From: Mansonella perstans
Lineage: Eukaryota; Nematoda; Chromadorea; Rhabditida; Onchocercidae
Reading direction: 5' to 3'
Assembly: GCA_037074765.1 (NCBI GenBank)
Contig: JBAMDO010000137.1
Location: 1 to 64,000 of the forward strand
DNA: 64,000 bases
The notes beneath the pieces are model-generated. The model did no database searches. It was not told the DNA's origin and saw nothing but the letters and a program-made list of their open reading frames with translations. The position numbers and the translations under genes were made by a program. This document shows positions 1 to 13,200 of the stretch, in pieces. How positions within the stretch are numbered: position 1 is the stretch's first letter; each line of letters starts with the position of its first letter.

Positions 1-3000
1 GGATGAAAATGCTGTAAGTCATTTTTTTTCACTAAATTAAATAAATTTGAGAACTAATCAATATCAAATTTTTTTAATCTCTAAAAAATAATAGTAATAT
101 TTTTCATATTTTTATCGCTAATATCTTTTAATATAATTTGAAATATTAGAAGTTTAGTTTTTATCTTTGAATTTTCTAATTTAGCTCATGCTATTAATCA
201 TTCAATACTCAGTAATTACTTTAAGCAAGGTATGACTGCGCTTCATTTGGGTGCTAAGAATGGCTTCGTTCCAATTCTCGATGTTTTTGATCCATCATTA
301 TGGAAGAAATGTTCAAAAAAGGTATTGCTAACATTATTGACGAAATGATTCCATGAAGAAAAAGGCAAATTTTAACCTTTGACCCATTTACTTATACTAA
401 ATTATAGATCAAGAAGGCTTACCTTAGCTTTATGTTTTTATATTTCATTAATTTAGACCGGACTGAGCGCACTTCATATAGCTGCATATTATGGCAATTC
501 AGATTTTGTATTGGAAATGTTAAAGCATGTACCAGCAAATTTACGGTCCGAACCACCACTTTATAATCATTATGTTGTGAAAGAATTCGCAACCGAAGTA
601 AGAAAGTAATGTAACTTTATCTTTTTGACCTTTGACTCGTGTTGACCTTTGATTCATTTTGCTTCTATTACAGTACTTTGAAGCGATTTTTTCAAAGAAA
701 AAGTGTCAAAAAAAAAAACTAATAACAGCTTTGATTAATTTTAAATTGGATTTAACAAAAATTTGAAGAATTTCCAAGTTTGGTATTTAATTTTGAAAAT
801 TTTCATTGTTCATTTAGTTTGTTTAATGCAAATTATGGGAGTATTATTTCTAATTTTACCTAATAGAAAGTTACTAATTAAACTCATAAAAAAAGTTTTA
901 TATTTGAAATGAAATTTTCCTTTGTAGTATGGTTTTACACCTTTACATTTGGCAGCACAATCTGGACATGACTCATTGGTGCGAATGTTATTGAATCAGG
1001 GAGTTCAAGTGGATGCGACTTCAACTACAATGGTTAGTCAGCATTTTGAAATTTCAGTGAAGCTATTTGTCCATTAATTACACTTAGTTTTACAGTTGTT
1101 AAACGAATTTGAATTTCAAACTTACATTTGATGATTAACATTGTTTGAATTTATTTGTTTACTTTTTTTTTCGTTCATATCTTTCGATTTTCTATCATAT
1201 TTTGTGCGCATTAGTCCATGCATTTCAGAGTGTTATACCACTTCATTTGGCAGCTCAACAAGGCCATATCGCGGTAGTCGGGATGCTTTTATCGCGGTCA
1301 ACTCAACAACAACATGCAAAAGATTGGCGTGGAAGGACACCACTACATTTGGCTGCAATGAATGGGCACTATGAAATGGTTTCATTACTCATTGCTCAAG
1401 GATCGAATATCAACGTCATGGATCAGGTTTATTTTAAGTTAATGAAACATTTCATTTGCTAAGTTTCTAATTCAACAGTGACATTTAACGAAAATCAAAA
1501 ATAATAATTATACTCAATGTTGTGTAAACTTACAACATTTTTTACAAATTTTCTGCAAATTTGTCAATTAAAAATTGAAATGTTTCGAGAATGGATGGAC
1601 TGGAATGCATTATGCCACTCAAGCAGGACATTTAAGTGTCGTTAAATTATTTGTCAAAAGTTCAGCTGATGCACAAGCAGAAACGAAAGAAGGAAAAGTA
1701 AGGATTGAACTTTAAAATATAAAAGGTAATTAATTAGTAAGGAATTTAATACAATGATAATCTAATTTAGATACCATTATGTTTTGCTGCCGCACACAAT
1801 CATGTTGACTGTTTACATTTTCTATTGAAACAAAATCATGATACTCATGCGTTGATGGATGATCGAAAGGTAATTTTGTTATTATCAGACCCTTAATCTG
1901 ATTATCGTGGGTCCCCCGTACCGGAAATGAAAAAAAAATGTAGAAATAACTTTATTCAACTTTTTCTCAACCATTACAAACTAATTGACTAATTTTGTAG
2001 TTCATTTTTGATCTAATGGTTTGCGGTAAAACGAATGATAATGAACCATTAAAAGAATTCATTTTACAAAGTCCAGCACCGATTGATACTGCTGTTAAGC
2101 TATCAGCTTTGTATCATCAGATGAGTGAAAAAGAAAAGGTTGGTAAAAATTTTTAAATTAATCAAAGTCTCATTTTATAAGATTTAATAGTTTCAGTTAT
2201 TGCTCGTAGTGATTGTTAACAAGATATATGGCAATATTGATTGATAATAATGTCAATTAATGATAATAATTTAAAAAATGTGTGATCAGTATTAATTAAT
2301 GATAATATATCATAAAAATGGAAAAAAAGCTGATAGTGATAGTAAGAAAAGTGCTAATATTAATGGAGTGAAAAAGTATGTCACTGATGATAACAGCGTT
2401 GAAGAAAAATTGTTAAAGAAATCATCCTGCTGATTGTTAAATCGAAATGAAGATCAGGCTATGTTTGCGGTAGAAAGTTTTGTATTTGAAATATCATAGT
2501 TACTTTTTTTCTAAGACTTATATAGTAAGGTTTTAAAATTGCAGTCTGAAATACAGGTAAAGAGAAAAATATCCGATGAAATTTTATCTAATATTATCAA
2601 GAATAGCTAGTTGCTTAATGAATTAAATCAATCAGTTTAATGAAATCAATTTTGCATAGGAGCGAGCTAAAGATCTACAAAATGTCTCACAATTCGCGGA
2701 AGATATGGCCGTTGAATTGCTAAGTATAACGGCAAGTGAATATAATCCGGCATTATTACTGAAAGCAAAAGATAATCGTGGACGACCGCTTCTGGATATA
2801 TTGATTGAAAATGAACAAGTATGTAAATACAGATAAAATGAAATCAAATAAATAGATTTTAAAATATTAGACTTTTTTTCATCCATTTCTAGAAGGAAGT
2901 CGTTTCCTATGCATCCGTACAGCATTATCTTACGGAAATATGGACCGGCCGTGTGGATTGGTCATTCGGTAAAACAGTTGCATTTACATTAATGGTGCTT

Positions 3001-6000
3001 ATTTGTCCACCAGCTTGGTTTTATTTTTCTCTACCGCTCGATACACGTATTGGACGTGCTCCCATCATTAAATTTGTTTGTCATATTGGTATAATTTAAA
3101 TTAATTAGAATTACATTTATGAAAAAATGAATTAAAGGACTTCTATTTAATTTAAATTATTTCTGACTTGATTAAAACCATCCAGTTTTCTTTGTATTCA
3201 TTCATGTTTTATCTATTAAACAAGCTAAAGTTCATCTAAAATTTCATCAATTAAAATGGTTGAAACTTAAAATTTACCTAAAATTTACCACCGAAATTCT
3301 TAAAACTTTTTGAAGTTCATCGGTTTTTAAATTTTTTGAAATTCATCATTAAATACTCAACAAAAATTCATCAACTAAAATTGTGAATTTTCTAATTTCT
3401 AGAACTATTTTAGTGTCGCATATCTATTTCACAATTTTACTTACAACTGTGGTGCTCAGTTTGACGCACAAAATTTATGAAGTACGAAGTATTGTGCCGA
3501 ATCCAGTTGAATGGCTGCTACTTCTGTGGCTTTCCGGTAATCTGGTCTCCGAGCTATCTAATGTAGGTGGTGGTTCTGGTCTTGGAATTGTTAAGGTTAG
3601 ATTTTAAATCTTTTTAAGCTTTTTAAGTGTTAGATATTCAGCTTTCAAATCTTTAATTAAATTGTTTCTTTTCACGCAATTCATGGTTGGTTACTGTTGA
3701 AAAATTATTTTACTCAAAAATTAACTTCAATAAGCGCTTTCTAATTAATTTAGCATGCAAAACTTGCATTTCTGCATTATGAATGCATGCAAATGTATTT
3801 CTTGGAAATATGCATGCATGCATCTTAAGGCCTGCATTTGCCCGGCCTTAGCGAGTCAGATAAAAGTCAGATCAGTTTGTTTAATCTTGCATTTGATTGG
3901 GCTGGGTGATTTTAACTGCTGATCCCACTTCAATTTTCAAAAAATAAACTTCAACATATTCCACATTGCATGCGAATTTCAGGTTCTCATCCTAATACTC
4001 AGCGCAATTGCAATAGCAGTGCATGTGCTTGCATTTTTGCTACCCATTTTATTCATGCAGCATTTAAATGATGATGAAAAGATGCATTTTGTACGAACAA
4101 TGCTTTATTTGAAGAACCAACTATTTGCGCTTGCCTTATTATTTTCCTTCGTTGAATTTTTGGACTTTCTCACTGTTCATCATTTGTTTGGCCCATGGGC
4201 TATTATCATACGAGATCTTATGTATGACCTTCTCAGGTATGATATTTTCCTATTTTGAATTATTTTATTTTTTAATATTCCATATGATATTATTTAAATA
4301 TCAAAATTTAAATTATTTTGAAATCATCAAGCAAGTTGTTTATTTGTATTTAATTTCTGTTTACCGATCTTTTAGCATTCATTTACTCAATTAATCGAAA
4401 TTTTTGCAGTCTTTTATAAGCAGCAAAAATGCACTGGCACAAATTAAAAAGATATCGATTTTAATTACTTCAATTATCACATTTGAAAAAAAAGAGCATT
4501 ACGAAAGCTATATTCTCATCCTTAATATTGAAATACTCAACTGAATAAATCAATGTTTACCCTGTCAATCATTTCAATTATGTTTACTTTTCCATTTCCA
4601 ATTATTTATCATTTTTCATCCTTATTATTTTAGGTTTCTCGTTATATTATTACTCTTCATAGCAGGTTTCACTCTACATATTACCTCTATATTTCAGGTG
4701 ATTAAAGTAGTAAATTCGATGGATAAGTTTTATTTTTCCTTTTTTTCAAATATCGAATATTATCATTCCTTGCAATAGAATGTTTTGGACTGACTTTCAA
4801 AACTTAGAAATTTACAAATCTCCAAACTTTAAAAAACAACCAATAGATATATTTTGCATTAATTATCATCTGTAAAGTAATTAAAATATAAATTATAGCC
4901 AGCATATCAACCTCCAAACGCAAATGATGCGCAATCGTTGCGCTTATCATCACCTGAACAAACTCTTGAAATGTTATTTTTCTCACTGTTTGGATTAGTG
5001 GAACCGGATGCGATGCCACCACTTCATTTGGTTCCTGATTTCGGCAAAATTATTTTAAAAATGATTTTTGGAATCTATCTGTTGGTTACTTTAATTGTAA
5101 GTAATTTTCAAAACAATGTTTGAACGAGTAATGCATAATTGAGTTAAGGGCTAAATTTTAGGCTCAAAAAAATTTTCATTTTGAAATTTAAACCTAAAAA
5201 CTAAAAAAAAAATTGAGCTGAACAATTTTTAGGTTTTAATAAACTTATTGATTGCAATGATGTCTGATACATATCAAAGGATTCAAGCACAATCTGATAA
5301 GGAGTGGAAATTCGGTCGTGCAATTCTAATACGGAAAATGAATAAACGTTCTGCTACTCCGGCTCCAATCAATATGATAACAAAGTTGATTGTTGTCCTC
5401 AAAGTTGCATACAGAAATAACTGTAAGCTTCTTTTTCTTTTTAATTGACAACTATGTTAACTAATGAATGTTTTATTCAGACAGAATGTTTAACAAATTT
5501 TTTTGTTAAACATTCTAACTTTTAACAAAAAATTTTTAACAAAAATTTGAAAATTATACTTGAATTGAATTATCTCAATACTTGTCATTTTAAGAAAAAT
5601 TTCAAATTTCAATTCTTTATAGTCATGCAATTTGCTAAAGTTTAATTTATTACAGTTTGATTGTGATTGTGATTCTAATTCTCTACTTTTATTTTTAGTA
5701 AAATTGTGTACGCAAAAAGCTCAGCATGATCTTAGGTACGAAGAAAACATTGATGCATTTTCGATGAGTGGTAATAAAGGTCGTCTTAGTCCAGCAATAT
5801 TTGGGGCTGATGATAATGCAGGTATTAATTTGCTTTTTAATTTTTGCAACTCAAAAAAAAATCCAACTTCAATTTTTGCTTATTTATTTCATATTTAGTT
5901 ATTATTTGTTCACAGTAATGTCAAATGACAGGCCAATGTGAGTCAACGTCTAGTCCTTTTTAATTCCTTGCTGGTCAAGTCCTAAAGTCTTCCAGTCTAT

Positions 6001-6319
6001 TTATCCATCAGTGACATTTTAATTAATCAATTCATTATTATAAGCATTAAGCTAAAGTTTAGAATGTCCGAAATTTTCGTATTTTTTGCGAGAATAAAGC
6101 ACTTGAAAGCTTAAAGATGAGAAACCAAAGAATCTAATTTTCCTTGATTTCAATTCTCTAGAAGTTCTACATGTTCAAAACGAAGAACTTGGCGAAAATG
6201 ATGATTGGAATATCGAAACAATAATCGATTGGAAACGTGTGGTCGAAATATATTATCAAACAAATGGTAAGGTAAATGCGGAAGACATAAACGTGGAAAT
6301 GCAACCGCAAAATACGTAA
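1..6319 (+). CDS. trp-4: TRPN/NOMPC mechanosensory channel, 3' part (5' end outside window)
   Basis: Pore-forming subunit of a mechanically gated cation channel of sensory neurons. Exons seen: 1-13, 226-321, 457-597, 928-1032, 1229-1426, 1590-1697, 1771-1869, 2001-2138, 2660-2818, 2893-3088, 3414-3595, 3983-4236, 4634-4697, 4899-5096, 5233-5422, 5699-5821, 6162-6319; phases agree at every junction, giving about 807 codons. The first exons carry ankyrin repeats (TALHL, SALHIAAYYGN, TPLHLAAQSGH, IPLHLAAQQGH, TPLHLAAMNGH). A linker (about 2001-2818) leads to the six-helix channel. The pore segment is around FGLVEPD (exon 4899) and S6 runs into VLINLLIAMMSD. The TRP box (EWKFGRA) follows directly, then a short acidic C-tail. 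The order matches TRPN, and the wording around the pore and TRP box is very close to nematode TRP-4. The upstream ankyrin repeats are missing because the window starts inside the gene. The first exon fragment (13 nt) is the least certain part. Confidence 0.93.
5483..5516. repeat. Perfect 15-bp inverted repeat with 4-nt loop
   Basis: Within the intron between trp-4 exons 5233-5422 and 5699-5821. Arms 5483-5497 and 5502-5516 are exact reverse complements separated by four T, so the pre-mRNA can form a stable hairpin. The flanking sequence repeats parts of the arm (TTTAACAAAA), suggesting local slippage or a decayed palindrome. No microRNA or element family is recognised. Confidence 0.8.
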
Positions 6320-7069
6320 CAAGCATGACGTATCTCTCAACTGGTAACAGTTCAAATTAAAATGTTTGAATCTGATAGAAATTTCAAAATATTCGAAATT
6401 GATCAGCGCAGTATTCGATAAATGCATTAAACGCTGAGAAGAAAATTTTCTTTTTTCAAATTTTTTTGAGCGTTTTTCCAACTAGCAAAATTCCACAAAT
6501 CTTCATTTTATTAAATTTATTTATTTGAAATGTTATAAGCACTTGCTTTTTCTTTCCGTTTCCATTTATTTATTTATTTGGTTATTTTTTATTTGTACAA
6601 TAAAGTAATCGCTCAGTTCAATTATTTATTTGTGAAATAAATTTTCAAAAAGAAAAAAATTGTGACACAAAATGACAAAGAAATAAAAGATATTACGTGT
6701 GGAAATTGAACACAATATTCGATTCAACTTTCTGAATCTGAAAATAATAACAAGAAAGTAAGAGAGGGCTAAAATGGAAAAAGTTAGAAAAGTATTTGAC
6801 GATGAGTTTTTGCAACAGTGTTGAAATGATAGCTTTCCGTATTACTCCTTCACTTTATTATTTATCTCTTTATTATGCATCAATGCATTTTAAGTCAAAT
6901 TACAATGCTGATAAAAATGCTTGATGTAACTATCATGAGGAAGACACATTTATTTGTTGGCTTCATAAACTTCTATTCATTTGGCCATTTCGATTATGCT
7001 TCATCATATTTTATAAGCCTTATCTCAAAAGTTGCAACTTTTGCAAGTAATTAAATTTAAAATTGACAA
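6320..7069. other. Convergent intergenic region (3' ends of trp-4 and the 7070-9822 gene)
   Basis: Holds the presumed 3' UTRs of two genes that point at each other. Apart from the AATAAA noted separately I see no coding exon, RNA gene or repeat here. Confidence 0.6.
6599..6604 (+). terminator. Likely polyadenylation signal of trp-4 (AATAAA)
   Basis: A canonical AATAAA lies 280 bp after the trp-4 stop codon in T-rich sequence, on the gene strand. Other AATAAA words occur nearby by chance in AT-rich DNA, so this is only the most plausible site. Confidence 0.4.
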
Positions 7070-9822
7070 TTATATACCGGTAATTAGGTCATTGAGTATT
7101 TGTAATATTTCGTCGAACTTTACAGTACTCTTCCTCTTATCGATTAGATTTCCTCCACTTACTAGTTCTGCTAAAATTGAAATTAAGTATTGATAAATGG
7201 TAATTAAAGCTATTAAATGTGATTTAAATTAAATGCAGGTATACATAATTGAAATTAGATTTGAAATGGATGATAATTGTAATTATAGATGTATATTTAA
7301 AATAAAATTTAGATAAATAATATAGGAGCCCAATAAAAATTGAATTTCATAATTTCCGACCTTCTTTATCGATGGGAAATTCTTTGGGCAAGCATATTGA
7401 CTCAATTGCACTGATCTCTTGTTCAATTGATCCAATCAATTCAATCATTTTGTTAAAATTATCAAAGCTGAAATAGAAAGGTACTATTTAGCAAAACAAA
7501 TAAAAATTTCTGGAACTATTACTGTTTCCTATTTCTGATGCCGAATTAATTGAACGGCTTTTTTTAATAAAATAATTATCGTTATTTAATAATATAATTA
7601 TCATTCTGAAATAACTCAACTCAATTTGAGAAATCAATTTATTAATCAGTATAAAATTCTTATTAATCAATGTGAAAAGGCTTAAAATTTAAAATTTTCC
7701 AATCAAGTTATCATCCTGTTCGTTTTAAAAAGATCAAATGAGCATTGTATGATGTTTCTAATGTACCTTTCAGGCACTGCTTTTGACTGCATATCTTCCA
7801 TATATTCAATGATAGTATCACTAAAGCTATTAGCATTACTACTCCGATGTTTATCTTCCGGAAAATCATTAAAGATGAGAATCTTTTTTTCTGTTGTTTC
7901 GTAATATTTTCGCATTGTTTTTCTGGAACTTTCACATTTCAGAATGTTTTTTTGAATTATTTTTTTTTTAAAATTTTACACTTAAATTTTCAAAGTACCA
8001 ACTTTTTCAGAAACATTGAAAATTCACAGTAAACCATTCCTTCATTATTTAATTTAATTTCTTAATGACCATAAAAATATTTGATGGAAGAAAAAAAAGA
8101 AAGACAGGCAAGGATTAATCATTTGTAACAAGTGATTTCCATGTAACTTTATCAATTTTCTGATAATTAATTAGCCTTGAATTAATATCAGTGAAATTCA
8201 CGCAAAATTTATCACTAATTCGGTGATTAGGATTGGTAAACGCTGATAAACAGTTGCATAAACATATTTTCTTCTCATCTGAATAAAATTTATGATGTTT
8301 TGCTTTTTTAATTATTTAATAACTTATACATCTAACTGAATTTGCTTTACGGTGTAATTACCAGATTTTGAAACATGTTCAGTTCAACTATCCATAAATA
8401 CCTACGGTAATGTCGCAACTTGATCAGTTACCGGTGATAATTGATAGTGCGATAAGATAAGATTACTGATGTTCTGAGGCACAATATTAATCATCGTTGG
8501 AAATAATTTGGCTGGAATTTTTAAATTTCGAAAAATAAATTTCTTAATTAGAAAAGTTTTTTGACAGCAGAGAATTTTTGCTCATTAATTTCTCTAATAA
8601 TAATTGAAATTGAACTTAAAATTCATTGATAAGGATTCCTCGTCCATTTCATTTGAAGCGATAATGCTAAGAATAAGTCATACATAAAAATGCATTATGA
8701 ATTGATTCCCGATTTTCCAGTACTTAAACTTCTCTACTGCCCCGTTTAAATGATGGCAAAAGAATAATTATTATATGAGAAATTTTATTATTAGTTTTTA
8801 TCGAAATTTATTTCATGTTAGTTCAGATGGAAGTTCGGAGTTTTTAAAATTTTGACTTTACTCTTTAGATGTTTAATGTAGTTTACGTAACATATTTAAA
8901 CTTTTCTCAGTATCGTATTTTAATAAGAAGTAAATGTGAAACGTGAAACGTGAACATATCAATACCACTTACCATATTCCTGTTCAATTATAATTTCATA
9001 AATTGCTGAATAAACCGATTTCAGCTTACAGTTCTCTGCTTTTTTTTCAGAAGCACATTTTAATAATTTTAATTTTATGTGATTTGCAATAAAACATTCC
9101 GAAAAGTGTAACTGATAACAATTCTGTTGCATTTCTTGCAAATTTCTTTGATTTGAAATCTCGTTCCCTCTTCCTGATTTCATGATTGTTAAATTTGGTA
9201 AAAAGTTTTCATTTTCTTAATGTCATATTTCGTTAAAAGATTTGCATGAATAAGTCATTAATTTAAAAAATGTTTTTTTCTTCCAATGTCTGTTCATAAA
9301 ATTTTACAATTTAATTAATAATCAGCAGAATGAATTTTTCAATCAAAAAATAACGAAAATTTACTGATTGCTGGATAATTTCTCGCCGATAAAATAGTAC
9401 TATCGTTATCAAAAGATTCTTGACTGGAAACAGTTATATCCGTAAAGGTTACGTTAGTAAGCTCTGAGCTTAAACTTGATGTTCCAATTGTACTTTTCCC
9501 TTCAGACAATTTTGAACTGCAATTTAGCATATCAGTTGATTTACTGCAACAAATTCAACAGTTATTGGATGAATCGAATAATTAATTTGGTCAGCAGATG
9601 TCATCAAAATTATCAGAAATGATAATAATTTTTGTTAACTTTCAATAAGCTTGCATTTATTACTGTATTTTTTTTATTATAATTTCAATTTTCTCAATCT
9701 TTCTCTAAAACAAAATCAAAATCTCAAAAATGAATATTTCATTGATTGAAATTCAAAACATTATCACATGTACTTATAGCACACAAAATTAATAAACCAT
9801 TTAATTAAAATTACCAGTTCAT
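7070..9822 (-). CDS. Unrecognised protein, about 269 aa, probable coiled-coil C-terminal half
   Basis: Assembled from seven small exons on the minus strand: 9822-9815, 9543-9365, 9173-8966, 8666-8616, 7922-7767, 7467-7361, 7170-7070. All junction phases agree and the total (810 nt) is a multiple of three. The start is the first ATG after an acceptor at 9845, which fits a trans-splice site. The N-terminal 60 residues are Ser/Thr-rich. The middle is basic with scattered cysteines. The last 120 residues contain charged amphipathic stretches (IIEYMEDMQSKA; FDNFNKMIELIGSIEQEISA; FDEILQILNDL) that look helical. I do not recognise the family. Weak points: the donor at 8965 (GTATTG) competes with a better-looking GTAAGT at 8972, and the 51-nt exon is short. 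The last three exons are the most secure. It lies 426 bp downstream of the receptor gene on the same strand, so the two could be co-transcribed. Confidence 0.5.
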
Positions 9823-10248
9823 GACAGTGTTTGGAAATGACAACCTGTCAGTTTGAATTCAGGATATAAAATGATGAAGGTATTGCACATTTAATTCAAC
9901 TTTATTAAATCTGCTTTTTTTTCTGATATCATTGAACTGTTTATTTAAATGTAATTAGTTAGCAAAGATTTGGTCAAACAAATTTGCAATAATGAAATTA
10001 ATGAATAATGTTGAAAAGTTTATTAGCAAACAAAAATTATTTTAAAAAATAAAATCAAAAAAAAAAAAAACACATAGAAACAAAAAGTATTGAAAAAGTA
10101 AATAAACCATTATTCACTAGAATAAATATTTTTGAAGGCAAATTTTTTCCATGAAATCAAATAAAATGATAAAGTGATAAAGTTTGTACTTACGACAAAT
10201 GGTAGAATGAAAACAACTGGCTAATTTAATTTAATTCTACTAAATGAT
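9823..10248. other. Intercistronic gap between two minus-strand genes
   Basis: This 426-bp AT-rich stretch lies between the receptor stop codon and the start of the next gene on the same strand. A splice acceptor (on the minus strand, AG at 9846-9845) precedes the downstream ATG. That arrangement would suit a trans-spliced downstream cistron, but distance alone does not establish an operon. No other feature is seen. Confidence 0.4.
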
Positions 10249-13200
10249 CTATAGATCTCGTAGGACAAGGCTAAGTCCTTCGGGATGAAATCTAATACCA
10301 GTTCGTATAGCTATACCAGTAGTACGGTTGCGTCGGCGATATGAAAGTTTCGGTAGCAAACTTCGATAGCATAGTAGCTAGAATGGAAATTGAAATAAAA
10401 ATAATAGAATTAAAAGAAAAAGTTTTAGTTTAAAAGAAAAATATTTTGACTATAAAGTTTCATAAGTGATGCCTCTTCAATTTCTTTTCAGAAATTTTTT
10501 GTGTTTTAAAAGGTTAAAATAAAAAAATCAAAGACTGCGAAAATGAAAAGAAAAGTAAGACTTAAGATCAGCACCTAATGTCAGGTTTTCACGGATTGGC
10601 ACAGAAGTCGTTGGCTTATATAAATTTGAATTAACGCAAATTTTCAACATTTAATAACTGGTTGAAATTTTGCTTGTCCACATGATAGACATATGGTGGA
10701 CATTTATCTCGCATACTTTAAGATCAAACTATGGACATCTATGCTAAATGATGTATATATCGGGCAAATAATAATTTGCTAAATGTAAAGTTTGGAAATA
10801 TACTTCGGTAAAGAAATTATCGGAATGTATAATATGAGCACTGGAAGATATCCCAGTAGCTGATACCAAAATTCGTTTCTGCTTTGAATTTCTCTTGGCA
10901 CTTTTACGATAACAAAATGGCAATGCCATTTTAGCAATATTTTGCCCGATACATCGTAGCTGAAGTAAAACATTTTTGGCAAGCAAATATAACTTCGTGA
11001 AAAAAAAAAGACTGGAAAATTGCAAGAAAAAAACAGATGAAAAAAACGGTGGAAAAAGAGAGAGATTGAGCGTGATTGTTAAGAAAGAATGACGTTCAAT
11101 AGTTCAACGTGTTTTCTGTCACTGAGCATTGAAAGGAATTCGGAAAATTTTTTAAAATAATTTTTAACAAAATCCTAAAATAAATTAATTACAAAGAAAG
11201 ACTTCTCATATCTTAAGATATTCTATCTTGAATATTTGAAGAATGAGAAATTTTGAAACAGGTAAATTAATGTGACCTTAGCATTCATTGCTGGTATCCT
11301 CAATGTGACCAGTAATGGATTGAAGAGTGGATCAACAAATGCGGTAATTCTGGCCAGCTGGAACCATCGTGCCCATTTTGTCGCATCTTCATTGTCTTCA
11401 GCCCAAAAAACAGCTATTTCAACAAATGTTTGTCCAGCAATTGAAATAAAATATGCGCAAATAGACAAGAGAAGGGTGTTGAAGAGTATTTCACGACGAC
11501 GCTGTGGTTTATATTCACTAGAAAATTTATTTTTTTAAATAAAATTTTATTTCTTGAAGAAATTGTAATTAGAATGGAAATTTGGGAAAAAATATTCTTT
11601 CTAATTAAGTTTTAATATCAAAAAAAGGAAAATTGTTCTAAGTTTATTAATTTATTTTAGATTAATGAAGTACTTAATTTAGTAATTGGAATTAATCAAT
11701 TTAAGAAAATCAAAACTAAGGAGTCAAAAAAACTTTTTTTTGTTTTCTTTTGGTAAAAAAATTTGATACTGAATTGAACCGTGTTTCGATGCTCAATACA
11801 TTGCTTTGCTGACGTACGTTACGATGATAGCAAACTGTCACGATAAATATGAACAATGCTTTTACGAGAAAAACTAGCGTAAAAAGTGTATGACCACGTA
11901 ACAAATACACGCCAAATTTGTGAAACAGTGAAATTCGATCGCAAAGATAACCCAAAACATTATAATCTGCTTGCGTCAGACTGGAACCAATTTGTACATT
12001 TCATCAATTTCCTTTTTGATAATCGAAATTTGTTTTATTTCGATAATTACTAAAGAGGTCAAGTCATCAAATAATCATCTTAAATGCGTTATATTTAAGA
12101 TATTCGCTATAATATAATGACAATTAATGAGCTAAATTTTTTTTTTCAATAATCATTATATAATTATTATAATTCCCAGAGTAATGTGTGTGGTTAACAT
12201 AATTTCACTTAAAAATTAAACCTTATTTCGTTGCATTGAACCTCAGGTTGAGGTCTTTTCAGAGTATTGAACATTTGACCGATAAAATGAATTGCTGTAA
12301 GTTGCAGAGAGGAGAATAACAGATGTGTTATGAATAAAAATATCCAAACAAATGAAAAAATTGAAATTACACATGTTCGTGATAATCGCATTGATTTACC
12401 AGCCATTGAACGATTGATAACAACCTAATTGATAAGAATAATTATCATCTCTCAACTTATTACTATCACAATTTTTATTAGCATATGATTTTTGTCGCAA
12501 TTAGTATCACATTTATATTTATTGCAACATTTTTTTGTTGCCAATGATGATATTACTAGTTATCTTAGTAATGTAATTCTCCACAATTACATAAGTTAAC
12601 ATTTGACAAAATTTTATTTTTCTTTCTTTATTTTCTTTTTTCTCTAATACAATAAGAAACAAAGTTACCAATACAAGAACAAGTAGATTAGTAAGACCAA
12701 GCAGGGAACCATTCTGGGCCAAGGAATAAAGTGTATCCTGGACCAATTGTTGGATGAACTGATTTGCTTCAAATAAATATGCATTCATTGTCTCAGTTAT
12801 GGCTAACGATGCTGGAATAGTTCCATCCAAACTCTATAAAAGACAAAAAAATTAAATGAAATTCCCAATGGAATACCTTAATATTTGTCACATAATCGAT
12901 AATTAATTCAGAATTTCTCAAATTACTTCCCCTTACGTATGCTTCAATGATTCCTCTAATTTTTTTCCCTAATTTATAAAGTTATGCATCACGGATCGAT
13001 TTCATCAGACGTAAATACATTAGTACCTTATCACGATACTAATAAGCAATTAATATTCTATTACTTCCTAACAATTATAAATATTTTCGAAAAAAAAATG
13101 TGCAATTGAATATTTCTCATTTGCCAACAAATTTTAATGTCAGTGATCAAAATTCATATCACGCTTCAGTTAGTTTAAAAGTTTTAAATTATCTCTTTCA

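Noticed and set aside
2305..2437. Charged 38-codon frame in a trp-4 intron ending in a stop
   Set aside because: No proper acceptor precedes it and it would truncate the channel before the membrane domain.
7703..7935. Alternative frame of the 7767-7922 exon that contains a hydrophobic helix (INIGVVMLIALVILSLN)
   Set aside because: It cannot be continued in phase into the following exons without an early stop, while the overlapping frame joins two further exons cleanly. It stays possible if the GTAAGT donor at 8972 is the real one.
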